Positions 22,901 through 36,168 of a stretch of 64,000 nt of DNA are shown one piece after another. Position numbers and translations under genes: made by a program. Position 1 is the first letter of the stretch. Each line of letters opens with the position of its first letter. The notes under the pieces are model-generated. The model searched no databases. It was not told the DNA's origin and saw only the letters and a list, made by a program, of their open reading frames with translations. Origin of the DNA: Euonymus europaeus (taxonomy: Eukaryota > Streptophyta > Magnoliopsida > Celastrales > Celastraceae); assembly GCA_963580455.1 (NCBI GenBank), contig OY756957.1:6763001-6827000 (forward strand), read 5' to 3'.

Positions 22901-25900
22901 CACAAAAAGTCGATCAGCTAAATTCTAAAAAATATGGAAATTACAAGAAAAGGCTGACTCATAAATGTAAAGAAGACAAATGATTCGAATCAACCCTTTC
23001 AGTTCAGTGAACCTACCATCAGAACTCAATGACAGTAAAGTGGAATTCTAGCTCTCAACCAAGTTTTTTTTTTAAAAAGCTCTCAACCAAGGACTCTTTT
23101 TTTTAAGTCTATTTTTTTCCCTTCTTATTAATATAATTATAAACATGAGGGGGCTCGAAAATCACTTGGCTCAAGTCCAAAGGTGTAGAATACCACTAGG
23201 CCAAGAACTAACAACTAAGGCTACATTATCAATGTAGGCCATCACTATCATAGTAATGCTTGGGTTTTGAACTAGCCCTCACATAGATGTTAAAAACACC
23301 TTATACCAGAAAATTTTATGCATGAGTTGAAAGTACATTTAAGAAATTCCTAAACAACTGATTTTTGATAGAAGATGAGTTAAGGGGACAATTCAATGGG
23401 ACGTATAACTATAACCACCAAATTTATCCATGTAGAAAACCAATGCTAGTATTGCAAAAACTATTGAAGAAGAAACTAAGAACTTACAGGGAAGCAGCGC
23501 ATCATGTATAAAAGGGGATTTGAAGATAGGTCTAGTCCATCGACATGGTGCTGACTAAACACAGCAATACGGACCTGCACAAGAATCCATATAAACCAGC
23601 TCAGATTGAAGCATGAACACCCTGCCCAATTTCCCTACTTCTCAAGAAGCTATTAAACTGAAGACCGGTGAGATCATTAAATCATCTGCTGGGTGTTCAT
23701 AAATGAATCACCAGCATATCATTTAAATCTTGGAATTTTCACCAGATAGGGACAAAGTGATATTTCAATTTTCCCTCACTCTTACTTTCAGCCTAGGAAA
23801 TAGAGAATTTGCCATGTTGAAAAAGGTTCAACATAATAAAGGTTCCCAAACGATCTTTAATATATGTATATATGGTGAAGAAGTATCCATGCAATCATGG
23901 AAATTATAACTCAGCAAGGGCCATGTTTGGGAGGGAGCCTCAGAGAGAGAGAAAGGGGAACAACACCTTAGCTGAACGGAAAATGGTACCAGAGGTTGGT
24001 TGTAGTTCCCCTGCAATCAGTTTGAGAATGGTAGACTTGCCAATGCCATTTGGCCCCACCACTGCAGTAAAATTTGGAAAACTATATATTAGAAGCATAA
24101 TTGAAGAGGAAGGACACACCTTACAATTGCCACATTATACTCGAAAAAAGAAACTTGTCAAGAAATGAGGTGACATCAACAAGCCATCAGAGAAACCCAT
24201 CTCCCAACAATTATTCATTTTAACAGGCTGTATTCAAAGATAGATTTTCGTTCACATGAAATTACAAAAACGCATTCAGAGACAGAGAGTTAGCGCACAA
24301 ATACAAGACACAAACATTTCTAAGGACAAGTAGTCGAGCATCCTTACTAGCAATGCGGCTGTCCAGGTCTATCCCAAAATTCAAATTCTTGAACAACATG
24401 GGCCCGCCAGGATAACCAAATGAAGCATCACTGCAATCACATTCAGCAAACATCAAACTAATGTGCTTTGGAGTCCAAGAGAAACATAGTATTAAAAGGA
24501 TTTAAAAGTGATATTCTTTGATGTTAATAAAAATAACATTAATGTTAGTTGTTGTTTTCAGCTCCATTAACACCATGAATCAAGCATTCTAGCAACTCAC
24601 AATTATGCATATTAAATTTCTACAGAAAAACCCCACCAGCACTATAAATTTAAAAATAAAGAGTTCCACTAGATGATCTGCAAAGTGCACCTGAAGCTTA
24701 TGATAGGGGCGCCTGGTCTATCATCCGGAGTTGGAAACTCGAATTTGTAACTAAGTACAACAAAGATCACATGATAAGAATTAGTAGAAAATTGAAATAC
24801 AAATAGAATCAAGCTCATGTAAAAAGATACAGGCATAAAAATAAAATAAAAAAAGTAGAGAGCACAGTACATACTCAGGGTCATTAATGACTTCATCTAC
24901 ATGGCCCAATCGGTCTATTGCCTGAAGAGATAAAAGGAAAAGAATGAATCTATATTCATCCAACGAAAGTGTAGGATTGTGGTAGAGAAAAAGAAAAGTT
25001 CAACAAAGATAAGGGATTAAAAAAAGACCTTGATTCTCGACTGGACAAGGGATGCCCTCTTTGCATTATACCTGAATTTATCAATGAAGGTCTGCAAGAG
25101 TTGAGAAAAATATTCAAAAGTCAAACACAAGATTTGTACTATTGATCATAGAATAACCAACCATTAAGAGCCAACATTTTGACAAAAAAAGGTGCTGTAA
25201 TACAGACAACAATGTCACTGTAAGTAATGAAATATGAACTGATGACTGCTGGGCGCTGGCAACCGAGATCAACTAAACAAGCCTTAAACCCAATTAGTTG
25301 TTGTCAACTACATAGCCAGGTTCGCAGCCATAACTCAAATGGGAAAGCATAGATGTACAATAAAAGAAATAAACTACGTATAAAGCGAAGTACAGTGTCT
25401 TCGAATCGAAAAGACCTCAATGAATTGATTGAACCAAAATAGACCACATCAAAGCAACAAAACTAAATATCACATTATCAGAATGTCACTCTAGAGCATG
25501 GAAAATAACCTGCATATGAGCTCTCGTACGCTCATTGGCCTCAAACGCTTTCTGCTTGTTTTTAAGTTGCTCCTCTCTTGTCCTCTCGAAAGTATCATAA
25601 TTCCCTTTGAAAGTAGTCAGTTTTTGCCCATGCAGGAAGACAATATCTGTAACTACCTGGTAAAAAGTAAACTTGGAGATCCCCAAAAAAAATATTGGAA
25701 CAACAAAATAGCATGAGGTAGCAGCTGGAGTATTACTGTGTTCAAGAATTCTCGAGCATGAGAAACAACTATAAACGTCTTTGGCCACTTCACCAAGTAA
25801 GACTCCAGCCACAGAACAGCGTGAAGATCAAGATGATTCTGCAATAAATTTAAATACATTATAAACTAAATTCCACTAAGAAATCGGTAGTCCTAAGAAG

Positions 25901-28900
25901 ACATACAACAACAGACACACCGTAGGTTCATCAAGAAGCAACAAATCAGGCTCTACAAACAATGCACGAGCAAGAGCTATTCGCATGCGCCATCCCCCAG
26001 AAAAGGTTTTTGTTGCTCTCTTCTGCATTTCTGGAGAGAAACTGAGACCCTGGAAACACGCAACATAAGTAGATGGTGACAAAGGAGAGAAAGGAAAAAA
26101 AAAAAGATAAGCCACCAACGTCCTAGCCTAACAGGGGTATTGAAAAGTTAATAATCCCACAACATGTACACTACCTAAACCAAGCACATGATTTGTATTA
26201 ATTACCTTTTTTTGATGCAAAGAACTTTATATAATTACAAATGCATTATATGATTTATATAACAGTTGCCCACCAAGTACCAATAGCAATAAGGAATATA
26301 AGATGCATAGCTTTCCCTCCCAAACCCCGCACATCAAATAAATCCTCTCAACCCATCCAATCACAGTTTATATCAATGCACTGTCAAACAGAATAAAATA
26401 TTTTAACGAAATATTTTTTGTTCAAAAAAATTATGGATAAGTTTTTCAAAGGTGTTTTTTTACATTCATTTATTCATGCAGTCCTTTATGTAGTAAGTAA
26501 AATGACCCTTTTATTGCACAATATAAACGCTTGCATGGGACTTAATTAACAGGAAACTCCATATACAACTTAATGGACCATTTAGGGTATCAAAGAGAAG
26601 TTAATAGAAGAACTTCTGAAATAGTTATCCACTTATCCTGAATTGTATTTCCTCTCCTCTCCTAGGTATTGGGATGTGGGCATTCATGTTATTTTGGCTG
26701 AGATGTAATCTTTGTTTCTTTTCCATTTAGTTCATCGCGAATTACACCACCACCCAATGTTCGACAACGAATAATTACTAAAAGCATTAAACCCTGGAGG
26801 GAATCCAACAAATATATATATCACAGTCACACATGAAAAATGGAAGAAAACTCTAAGAGACTGGAGGCTGGAACATTACTAAGAAAGACAAATATATTTG
26901 GCGATGAACTAAGGAGAAGAAAAGAAATAGAAATTCAGGAAAATTATTTTATTTTCAATTGATCTTTTTACAAGCTGACAAGGACACACAGAATAAGGCA
27001 ACTATATGCTAACTTGAAAAGACAGTAGAGTCTTCTTCCTACAATTTTAATAATTACAAGAATATCATTTCATTAATGTAACCAGGGGTATTCCAAAGAA
27101 AAACATATCAAACGACAAAAAACTTTTTCAGGATTTACACATATTTGGCACCGGCCAAAATAAGCCCGATTGTGGTGCAATGTTAACCCCACATTAACAG
27201 GACAAAATAAGCCCGATTTGTGAGGCAAAATTAACCCCACATCAACGATGCATACTGCACCAAAGAACCTCAAAAGTCAACATCATCCCATGAAGAATCT
27301 CAACAGTCACAGTCACCTCATTATGAATTGCGAAATGCATGGGAGGGCCCTAAATTTCATGGGCAAACTGCCATCCCCGCCGGCCAACCAACTGATATCA
27401 AATGTGCTAAAACTTTACCATTCAGACCTAATCAACTCTTAAAAAGGAAAAAAAACAACATAACGACATTTTATTACTCAAGTGGTAAATTCGTGGTCTC
27501 TTGTCAGTATTATGAGAAATCCAAATTAAACACCTTATTTTCTCTCTTTCACCGAAAAAAGTTCAAGGAATCAAGTAGACTCTGAATACCAAGCACATGA
27601 GATAAGGAGAGCTTTTGAAATGATCAATTCAAAGCTCAAGCCAAGCAGGCTGTATCAAGTCATGGATAACAAGAAAGAATGGAAACTCACTGCAAGAATA
27701 GTAGCAGCGCGTGACTCTGCTGAATCAGCATCAATCGTTTCAAGTCTTTTATATATTCCCTCAAGCCTTAAAGAAATAGCATCTTTGTCAATTGTCCCAT
27801 TTGAAACCACTTTGCTGTTTTCTTCTGCACCCTCAAACTCCAATTCTCTCTTAAATGAATTATAGACAAGTCAGTGGGACTGCTTCAAAAGCTTACAACT
27901 TACACGCACCAAGAACTTCTAAATAAATAAACATGATTGTCTCCATAAATATAACCTGTTGAGTGACCAAACGAGCTTCCTCTTCCAAAAGCAGGGTCCT
28001 CTCAACATCGGCATTAAGAACACATTGCAAGGCTGATGTATTATCACCAACAACTTCTTGCTCCACATGTAATATTTGGCAGTTTGGAGGAATACCATCG
28101 ATGCCATGCATCGCCATGTGCCTGAGAAATGTTGTTTTCCCCGTACCATTTCTTCCAACAAGGCCTGTACACTTGTATATTATTAGTGCAAATTAATAAA
28201 TTGAATTCTATAACTAAATTATTTTTATGTAAACCAAAAGAACATGAACCAAATATTTCTTGTTATTCTATCATCCACTAAAATAGAAAGCAAACTTACC
28301 ATAATGCCTTCCAAAAGAAAGTGTTACTGTACCATCCACAATGAGATCACGGCCACCAACAGAAACACTGAAGTTCTCCATATGGATATCCTTGATCAAT
28401 GGTCCGCCGCCACCGTCATGATTCACACTTAAAACAGGCATGCCTGCCCTAACAGCCTCCATTTCTGCAACATGCATTTGATATTGTACCTAAATATTGG
28501 AAGGCAATGAGCAAACAAGAAAAAAAAAAGTCTTAACAATCAGCAAAATTGAAACCTCAATATATAATACATCATGTCATCTAATATGGTATATGTGCTC
28601 AATAGGGCCAACATGGTAAATAACTCCCGTGCACAAGGCTCCCATAGTGGGTGTGGTCGGGGTCGGAGATAGGCATGATGTACGCAGACCTTACCTTACC
28701 TCACAAAATATGTGGATAGGCCGTTTCTAGGATTCTAAGTAGCACTCTGAAACTCTACCACTGGGCCATAATTTGTGCTCAATAGAACCAACAAATAAAC
28801 ATAAAATAATAACAGGCTCATTCTTCTAAATAATAAAGTATAACACCAGGCTCATATTTGATCAACAATGCACCGTTGAGAACTATGCCAAACATTACAA

Positions 28901-30029
28901 CAGGAACAACATATGTTATGAAATAACATCTACCTCTCTCTGTCGCTCATCTTTTCTCTTTTTCCTTTCTATTTTCATTTTATCACGTGCAGACATCACT
29001 GGCCCATCCATCAACTCAGGCTTCTTCTTTGGAGCCTCCTCATCCATCCCCTCATTCATTCTCATGGGCACTGCAAGACTTCTCACAGCAGGACTTGGTT
29101 TTATCAGCCCATGCTTTCCAAATTTCTCAGACAGTTTGCTGCAAACCTATCATTAACTCCCAGTTGTTCATAAATTAGGAAGGTATAAACTTCAAGAAAT
29201 CAGCAGAACAGCCATCACAAAAGTTGAGTACACAGATGTCTATAAACTAAAAGGAGACAAAATCAGAAAGAACCAAATTAACACAAATAAACTATCAGCC
29301 GTCAGTAAATTCAATGATAGATCACAGAAAGAAAAAGAAGAAGATATAACAGCTGTTAAGGAATCAACATTAAAATCATCCCTTGAGATTTCTTAGGGTT
29401 TCCAAAAATAAACAAAAATTATGTCCACTTAACACAACATGTAAATGAAAGTAACTAACAGCTCCATTTTGACTCTATAACTGTTTTTGTCTTAGCTTAG
29501 GAAACAGCAGCTACAGCGTGCCCAGTTCTTTTTCCGAATCACAGCATCCAAAAATAATAAAAATCCTTTCACGGTGACACTGAAACACTAGAAAATATAT
29601 TTATTTATGACCAGAAAGAATTCTCGCAACCCAGCATTAATAACCGCAACAAAATAAATGCGTACCTAGTCAACAATCATCGCAACTTACATGTTCCATA
29701 TGATATGAACCTCGAGATATCAAAACGTAATTCGTAAAAATACTGCTCCCGGAGAAACCTTAAACACAATGAAGTAACTTCCTATCTCGAGAACAGAGGA
29801 AAACATGATAGACGGAATCACTCACCGAACGGCACTCGGAAAAGTCGGATACGCATTCAGCGGCGACGAGAAGCTCGCCCAGTACTTCAAAAGCGCCCTC
29901 GCCGTCTTCTCCGATGTCGAAATCCTCGTCGGCCAGAACGTTAACGATGTAGTCTACGATTGGCTGATCTACGTCCTGGACCCGCCGGCCAAGCACCTCG
30001 TGTACCACCGAGCTCGCCACTTCCGTCAT
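19965..30029 (-). CDS. ABCF3: ABC transporter F family member 3 (GCN20-type), 715 aa, 18 exons
   Basis: A soluble twin-ATPase ABC-F protein with no membrane segments. Yeast Gcn20 acts with Gcn1 on translating ribosomes to activate Gcn2, and the Arabidopsis relative has been linked to stomatal defence. Exons: 30029-29826, 29146-28934, 28489-28300, 28164-27956, 27849-27691, 26049-25921, 25838-25737, 25656-25510, 25091-25029, 24921-24875, 24750-24691, 24430-24348, 24061-23967, 23574-23488, 22348-22261, 22025-21940, 20241-20179, 20087-19965. All phases close. Domain 1 has Walker [10 protein letters not shown] (206-214), signature SGGWRMR and Walker B LLLLDEPT (Asp365, Glu366). Domain 2 has Walker [10 protein letters not shown] (538-546), signature LSGGQ and [10 protein letters not shown]. 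The N-terminus [16 protein letters not shown] and the length match Arabidopsis ABCF3 from memory. Introns 5 (1.6 kb) and 16 (1.7 kb) are long and carry repeats. Confidence 0.96.
21057..21340. repeat. Tandem duplication of about 172 bp in ABCF3 intron 16
   Basis: CACAGTCTTTTCCATTTGAA at 21057 recurs as CACGGTCTTTTCCATTTGAA at 21229, each followed by the same AATTCAGTCA and the MITE end TAGGGCAACCACAATGG. The duplication therefore covers flanking intron plus the left end of the MITE at 21101, so the MITE end is present twice. Confidence 0.75.
21101..21647. mobile_element. MITE in ABCF3 intron 16
   Basis: The left end TAGGGCAACCACAATGG and the right end CCATTGTGGTTGCCCTA are perfect 17-bp inverted repeats. 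The interior is non-coding, with repeated phrases such as GTATTGRGATATGTTTTG. The interior left end is repeated at about 21274. A size of about 550 bp fits a non-autonomous DNA element. A clean target duplication could not be identified. Confidence 0.7.
21653..21768. repeat. 58-bp tandem duplication (2 copies)
   Basis: ATGGCATCGCTGACACATAT and the following bases (21653-21710) repeat almost exactly at 21711-21768. There are only two substitutions (GCTGAC/GCCGAC and AAGACAAC/AAAACAAC). It lies immediately beside the MITE end. The near identity suggests a recent event. Confidence 0.85.
28600..28790 (+). mobile_element. Au-like SINE in ABCF3 intron 2
   Basis: GATGTACGCAGACCTTACC followed by a CTCACAAAATATGTGGATAGG and GGCCGTTTCTAGGATTC resembles the conserved core of the widespread plant Au SINE (TGTACGCAGACCTTACCCC ... 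GAGGCTGTTTCC). The tRNA-like head upstream (CCATAGTGGGTGTGGTCGGG) is degenerate. Confidence 0.6.
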
Positions 30030-30380
30030 GGTTGTGAATCAGAACTGCTTTGTGAAGCGAGAATGAAGGAAAATAGGGTATAGCGAGATTCCGATGATAT
30101 GTCACTTCGAAGAGAAGAGCCTGAACGGCGTCGTTTAAGTTGAAATGAATTTCCCTTTTTCCTGAGATTTTTTTAAAACGATTCCTCAGCTTGGCTCAGC
30201 TCTATTTTGGTGTTATGGCGCTCTTAATCGCTGAAGGAAAATGCTAAACGTCCCAACATTATAGTATTTATAATATCCCTATTCGATGTGGACATGATAA
30301 TTATGATAGTGACATAAAAAATTGATCAAATAAAAAAAATTGATACAAAAATGCCTATCACACATGTTTTTCAAATTTCA
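30030..30380. other. ABCF3 5' flank and boundary to repeat block
   Basis: 30030-30110 is probably ABCF3 5' UTR and core promoter; no clear TATA box is seen. From about 30240 the sequence becomes AT-rich and non-genic. AATGCTAAACGTCCCAACA at about 30241 is roughly matched in inverted form by TGTTTTGGGATACTTATCATT at about 32015-32035, which could be the ends of one element. Confidence 0.35.
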
Positions 30381-32000
30381 AAATTTTAAAAATTGATAAA
30401 TATTAATAAAAGATAACACGTGAGAATTTTGAAAGATTGACAATTCCAAAAAAGTTGTTAAACATGCAAATATTTTTCTCTCTCTTCAATGCTTTCATTT
30501 TTTGTTAAATATAATTTTAAAATGATTCATCTCCTAAAATACATATTAGATTTGGAAAAAAAATTACATATTTGAAATCAACATGCAAAACTCTTTCCAA
30601 CAAGATCCATTGTCAATATTTTTTAACGGATCGTTCGTTATTACATTGTTCTTTTGAAAATAATGTTTTTAGTGTTTAAAACATTTGATCAATTTATTAC
30701 ACTGTTTTGGGCGCCTTATTACAGTGACATAAAGAGTTTTAGTACACTATTATGTGCCCTATTACTTTGTCTTCGGCTTTTATTACAATGTTATTTTGCC
30801 TTTATTACATCGTCTTAACTTTTTATTACACTGTTATGTCATTGTGTTTTTACCTTTATAATGCATTATAACATTGCGTTTTATAATGAAAGAGTCATAT
30901 TACATTGTGTTTTATTTTTGACAATTCATTATCACATTGTGATGACTATTTGACAGTATATTATTACACTATGTTTTATTATGGCAATGTCATATCACAT
31001 TGTGTTTTTATATTATTTTATTACTTTGGATTGACTATTTGACAATGTCTTATTATATTATTTTTTATAGTGACAATGCATTATTACATTGTGTACTGTC
31101 ATAATTTTTACAATGTTCTCATGACTGTTCAATGTATTTAACTTTGTTCTAATGTTTGTTATTTTTTAAGCACAATGTGATAGCATTAATGTACAAAAAA
31201 TCATAGCATTGCCCTTAATGACAGTAATATCAATTGTTAAAAAAATAAGTTTGGGGCTAGATCATGCAAAAAACAAATAAAACAGTGCATTAAAATCCTG
31301 TGGAACAATGTGATAAACCCAAAAATAGTGTGTTACCCAAAACATTGCATAAAATATCAATAACAGTACATTAGACATCACAATAATGCATTAAAATATC
31401 TAGAAGAGTCATCATTTTGTATTCTTCGTCTTTCCCCTTAGAAAATAGGCGAACAAGTAGATCTGAGAGTGCATTAAACACCCATAACAATGTATTAGAT
31501 ATCCACACCAATGCATTATAACACCCAAAACAGTCCTTATCTTTGTTTCTTTGTCTTCCCTCTCAAAAAGCACTTGAACAAATAGATCTGACTTTATCCA
31601 AGGAAAAAAACCCAGAATAACATGATATTTGAAGAATGAACAAAAAAATAAAGAAAAAACACACGATTCGAAGAACGAACCAAAAAAATCCAGAAAAGAA
31701 ACACAATATTCAAATAACGAACCTGGAAAAATCTAGAAAAACAGAAATCAAACCTTATTTTTGTGTTTTCCTTTTTTATTTTCTCATGAATCTTCTTCTT
31801 CTTCTTCTTCCCAAAAAAATGAAATATGTTCATTGTTTGTGCTCATAGAGAAGATGAGGAAGAGAGAGGAGAGGGAGAGAGAGGACGTTGATTCAAAAAT
31901 AGAGGAGAGAGAGTTTGTCTTTTAAAATGACCAGCTAGAGAGAGGGGTATTTGTGACCAAAGAAAATGAAATTTGTTAGTGGAATGATGACTAAGTTTGC
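30380..32000 (+). repeat. Left arm of an imperfect inverted repeat, about 1.6-1.7 kb
   Basis: Read in reverse complement, 35990-38700 follows the same order of landmarks. These include AAAAGATAACACGTGAG-AATTTTGAAAG near 30402, a long tract of ATTACATTGTGTTTT-type words (30640-31100), the GAACAAGTAGATCTGA motif (31451), a run of CGAAGAACGAACCAAAAAAA (31668), TTTTTGTGTTTTCC (31760), (CTT)n at 31790 and GTATTTGTGACC (31948). The match is diverged but collinear. There is no coding potential. Confidence 0.75.
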
Positions 32001-32497
32001 CACATGTATTTGGGATGTTTTGGGATACTTATCATTGGGATACCTTGTAATACCGGTCGGTGAAAGATGGGTCCGTTTTATTTTGGTCATCGACTCTTAA
32101 AAAATATTAAGTTTGTCACTTAAAGTCTAAATTTATTTCAAATTATACTCTTGGGCAAATTTTGATAATTTCATTCAATCAATCTGAATACGTGACAGGT
32201 CGATCTTTAAATATGTGGCAAGTAATTTCTCACGTGGAAGTTAAGTTTTTCTTTTAAAAATAAATGTATGTGGCTTAATCTATGTCATAAACTTGTCATC
32301 TCCTAGTATATGTGGCATCAAATTTTTTTTAAAAAAAACTTATAAAATAGAAGAAAAGGAAGAAAAAGTTGCATCTATGCATATCCTCTTCTCTTTTGCC
32401 GCCGCTTGAATTGTTTTCCTCCAACAGTTCATTCTCAGTAGTTGGAGCTCCATTTTTTCTTCACAAATTCAATAACATCATCAAAGATCCCTGGAAC

Positions 32498-34441
32498 CAA
32501 TGATCTGAGAATCGGACTAGACCGGCCGGTTCAATCGAGAATCGGCAGCTCATTCGGTTACACTCATCAAACCGCTCCTTACAATCTAAGCACATTGAAT
32601 CGATAATAATCGAAAAAAATCGGGAACCGGAAAAATCGGTGAACCGGCCGGTTCTCATATTTAGGTCCATTATTAGTTTATTACTTAATTAAGTTGGTAA
32701 TTTGACTAATTTCAGAATTATTATACCAAATACCAAATAAGTCAAATAAGTAAAAAAAAAGAATTGCAAAAATCAAAAATGAAAATGTAGATAACCCTAA
32801 AATCACGATTTTCTCCACAATCTACTCTCTGTGGTCTCTTCCACCTCCCGTCACTGTCTCTTGCCGTCTCTGTCGCCTCCCATCTTTGTTGCGGTTGCTC
32901 TCTGCTGCGGTTGCGTCTCTGCCTCCTCCCATCTTTTGTTGTTCTGCAGATCGGCGCCTCTCATCTTCTGCTGCAGTTTCGTGCTTTGCCACCACTTTAC
33001 TGGCTGCCTTTCGCTACCAGAACAACCGCACAAGCCAAGGTAAGCTTTCTTCAATTTGAACTTTAAAGTTGATTTCTGTGAAGGTGTTTTCTCATTTCTG
33101 TGAAGTTCAATACTTCAAATAATAAGACTATAAGAGTAGCATTAAAGGTGTTTATAGATATGATTGAGAGAATTTCATTGTTCTGGACTTTTGGGCAATG
33201 TTAATCTTTTATATATTTTATGAAATTTGTTAATTAACAATAATTGGATTGTTGGATGATGCAAAATTTGTTAATTATCAATAATTGGATTGTTGGATGA
33301 TGCTATTCTTTCATATATTTTCTCAAATTTGTTAATTTAAATTTTAAAGTGGTGATATCATGTTTTTGTGGGTGAACTGTGTGATTCAGTGATTGTTCAT
33401 TGTTGTTTGATACTCAATAGTTAATTGGGTTAATTGTTATGTGTTAATTGTTGGTTAATACTTAATAGTTAATATATTTAATAGTAAGCTTCTAGTGTAG
33501 AATTGGAGCATGTTTAAAAGAATACACACAAAGAAGAGGAATAGGTTGGAGCACCAAAGATTGAATGATCTTAACTTTGTCCATTATAATTTGCGTTTGA
33601 AAGAAAGGTAAATTTTAATTCATATGTTGGAACTTTAATTTAAAGTTTAAACTTCTCTCTAAGTTTATTGATATTCATGTAATCAATTAATTATTTGATT
33701 TATTTCTATTATAGGCTAGATGACAAAAAGAAATGTTATGACCCAATAGACTATGAAAGCATTGACCAAACTGACTATTGAAGATGAAGAAGATTCTTCT
33801 CCCATACTTGAAATAGATGAGATATCCAAAATGATTTATGGTGAAGAAGGCATTCCAATAAATAGTCAAGAACAAGAACAACAAGAAGGTGATTCTCTTT
33901 ATTTTCTAGTTTAGTTTGCTAAATAGTGCTACTACATTACTTACTAGTAGTACTAATTACTAAATACATACTTGATTGATCATTCATGATTCAAGAATGC
34001 TTATTTTGTTTAATCTATGTTTTTGGCTAAATATGCAAATGTGGTCAAAGATATGGAGAACAAACTTGATGATGAAGATGATGAGGAAAATGAGGAAAGT
34101 CAAGCAAGATCAAGAATACTTTATGAAATGAGTGCCATTGTGGAGCAAGTTGATGAACCAAATCCAAATCAAGTGGAATAGATTTGATTGTATTTATGAC
34201 TTGTTAGATTGGAGCATTGATTTGAAGATTTTAATTTGTCCTATTTTTAGTTGTTGTGAGTTGTGACTGGGGATTGACTTACTTGATTTGAAGTTTTCAA
34301 CTTTGAACTTTGAAGTTTATGTCATTGAGTCATATAATGTACAAGAAGATAAGAGTGTTTGTTGTATTTTTCAACTCTGTATTCGAACCAGTAACCGATG
34401 CCCTTATCGGTTTGACAACCGGTTCGATTTTCAGAATACTG
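32498..34441. mobile_element. hAT element remnant with 8-bp target duplication
   Basis: CCTGGAAC flanks both sides (32490-32497 and 34442-34449), an exact 8-bp duplication as expected for hAT. The termini CAATGATCTGAGAATCGG and CCGATTTTCAGAATACTG-like (CAGTATTCTGAAAATCGAAC when reversed) are imperfect inverted repeats. Both subterminal regions are rich in CCGGTT-type words. The element is 1944 bp. The interior holds pieces of a hAT transposase C-terminus (listed separately) and lies in the spacer of the large palindrome. Confidence 0.8.
33510..34185 (+). pseudogene. hAT transposase C-terminal remnant
   Basis: The plus strand reads KRIHTKKRNRLEHQRLNDL then NFVHYNLRLKER (33510-33608), followed after an intron-like gap by RLDDKKKCYDPIDYESIDQT (about 33714-33775). 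These phrases are typical of the region following the dimerisation motif in plant hAT transposases. The second exon is interrupted by a stop and frameshift. The acidic, Glu-rich tail at 33790-34180 continues in another frame. The N-terminus, BED finger and catalytic core are missing. Confidence 0.65.
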
Positions 34442-34449
34442 CCTGGAAC

Positions 34450-35985
34450 ATAATCCTCATCATCTTTTTTTAAGTCCTAAAATTGTAACAAATCAAAGGC
34501 AAATGTTGTTCTCGGTGAGATCATCATGAATCCCAAGCAGAGCCTACCACGATGATTCCAACGATTGTTCTCCATCTTGTTCAGACGATAATAGCGATGG
34601 TGGTGGAGGCAATTGTCTCTCTCATGACTGAAATGTCCTCTTTCACAACCCCCCCCCCCCCCCGATTCAAGGGAATCTCTTCTCCATTGTCTTGTTGCTC
34701 TGGTTGCGAAGAGGATTTCGACTTTTTAGATTAAAATTGAAGAGATTTGAAGAGCCAAGACATTGTTTTTGTAGATTTTAGGGTTTTGGGTTACTAAAAT
34801 GGGGATGTTCGAGATTTGATCGGAGATCTAAAAGAATGGAAGCTTGTTTGTGTTTCTTTGGTTTCGGCTTAACCCGATCCACTTCTCCTATGTTTGGTGA
34901 GATACTAGCTCTCATATCAGTCTTCGGCTCTGTTGCCTGATCCCATCGAAGGTACATAAGAACCAACACTGCAAAAGAACTCTCTTGAACAATGCAATTT
35001 TTTTTTACTTTTATTTTTATTTTGTCTTGATCTTTATTTTTTCTGCCACATGTATTAATTTTTTTAAAAAAATAAACATGTGAAATTCATTTTAAACGGT
35101 CAACCCTTAAAAAAATAAACATGTGAAATTCATTTTAAACGGTCAACCCGCCTTGACCAAACAATCAAAAAACTGTCTGAGGATGTAAGTTAAAAGAAAT
35201 TTACACTTTCGGTTATCAACTTTGCTTTTTTTAGAGTCAGTAAACAACATGAAACATAACCCATCTTTCAGTGATCAACTGTAGCATCAACCCACTTCGG
35301 GTGTCTAGATAAATTGAAAATTGTCCAATTACGTGAGCTCTATTTGTATTCAACCGTTTTTCTAACCAGACTTTAATATATCTACATCTCACATAAATGA
35401 AAAAAATATTTAACCACGCCTAAACAACTAAAAATTCACACATTTATGAAATTCACTCAAAGACAACAAAAAAGACATAACAAACAAAGATCTCAACAAT
35501 ATTACTAGTAACAGAAGACGATGCTTATTCGTTCAAGCATGTACAACATATGAGAAAAGCTTTGTCAAATGAATTAAAGGAGAGTATGCCCAAAAGAAAT
35601 CTAGCAAAACATTCATCGTAGGTTCACTATGGTATGCCCAAAAAATTCACCATTATGATAGCCTAACTTGATGGGGCGAGCGTTCACGGAGAGGGGGTGA
35701 TAGGGGCGACATTCCTTAATGATGAAAACAATGACAATTTAAGTGCGTAGGTTTATTGTTCATGTTGTCACGTGATTGAAAGATGCAAATGTGAAGTATG
35801 AACATCTTATACTTTGAAAAGTGTAATGTTAAAATTAAGTTGATCAAAGTTGAGGTGTAAAATTGTTCAATTGACTCATTAAAATGTGAGCCAAGTGTGA
35901 CTATACTCTAACGATAGTACTAGGTATATAAACAACATATATTCTTAATGCCACATAGACATGCTAAGTTAGTTTTTTTTAAATT
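34450..35985. other. Spacer of the palindrome; poly-C tract and 43-bp repeat
   Basis: No gene recognised. A run of 15 C lies at 34649-34663. TAAAAAAATAAACATGTGAA and the following 23 bases occur twice in tandem (about 35064-35149). Short frames such as 34552-34734 have no domain. Confidence 0.5.
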
Positions 35986-35989
35986 TCCA

Positions 35990-36128
35990 ATTTCAAAAAC
36001 AATGTCAACTTGTTTGACAAATGAGCAAATTTCATTTTTGGGTCACAAATGCTCATTCTTTCCATTGTGGACCATTTTAAAATGCACAAACATGCTCTCT
36101 CCTTCAATTTTTTTATCAACAGTCTCTC

Positions 36129-36168
<40 letters not shown>

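Noticed and set aside
30640..31400. Repetitive ATTACATTGTGTTTT words considered as a CRISPR-like or satellite array
   Set aside because: No constant repeat or spacer length; the words are irregular and form part of the palindrome arm.
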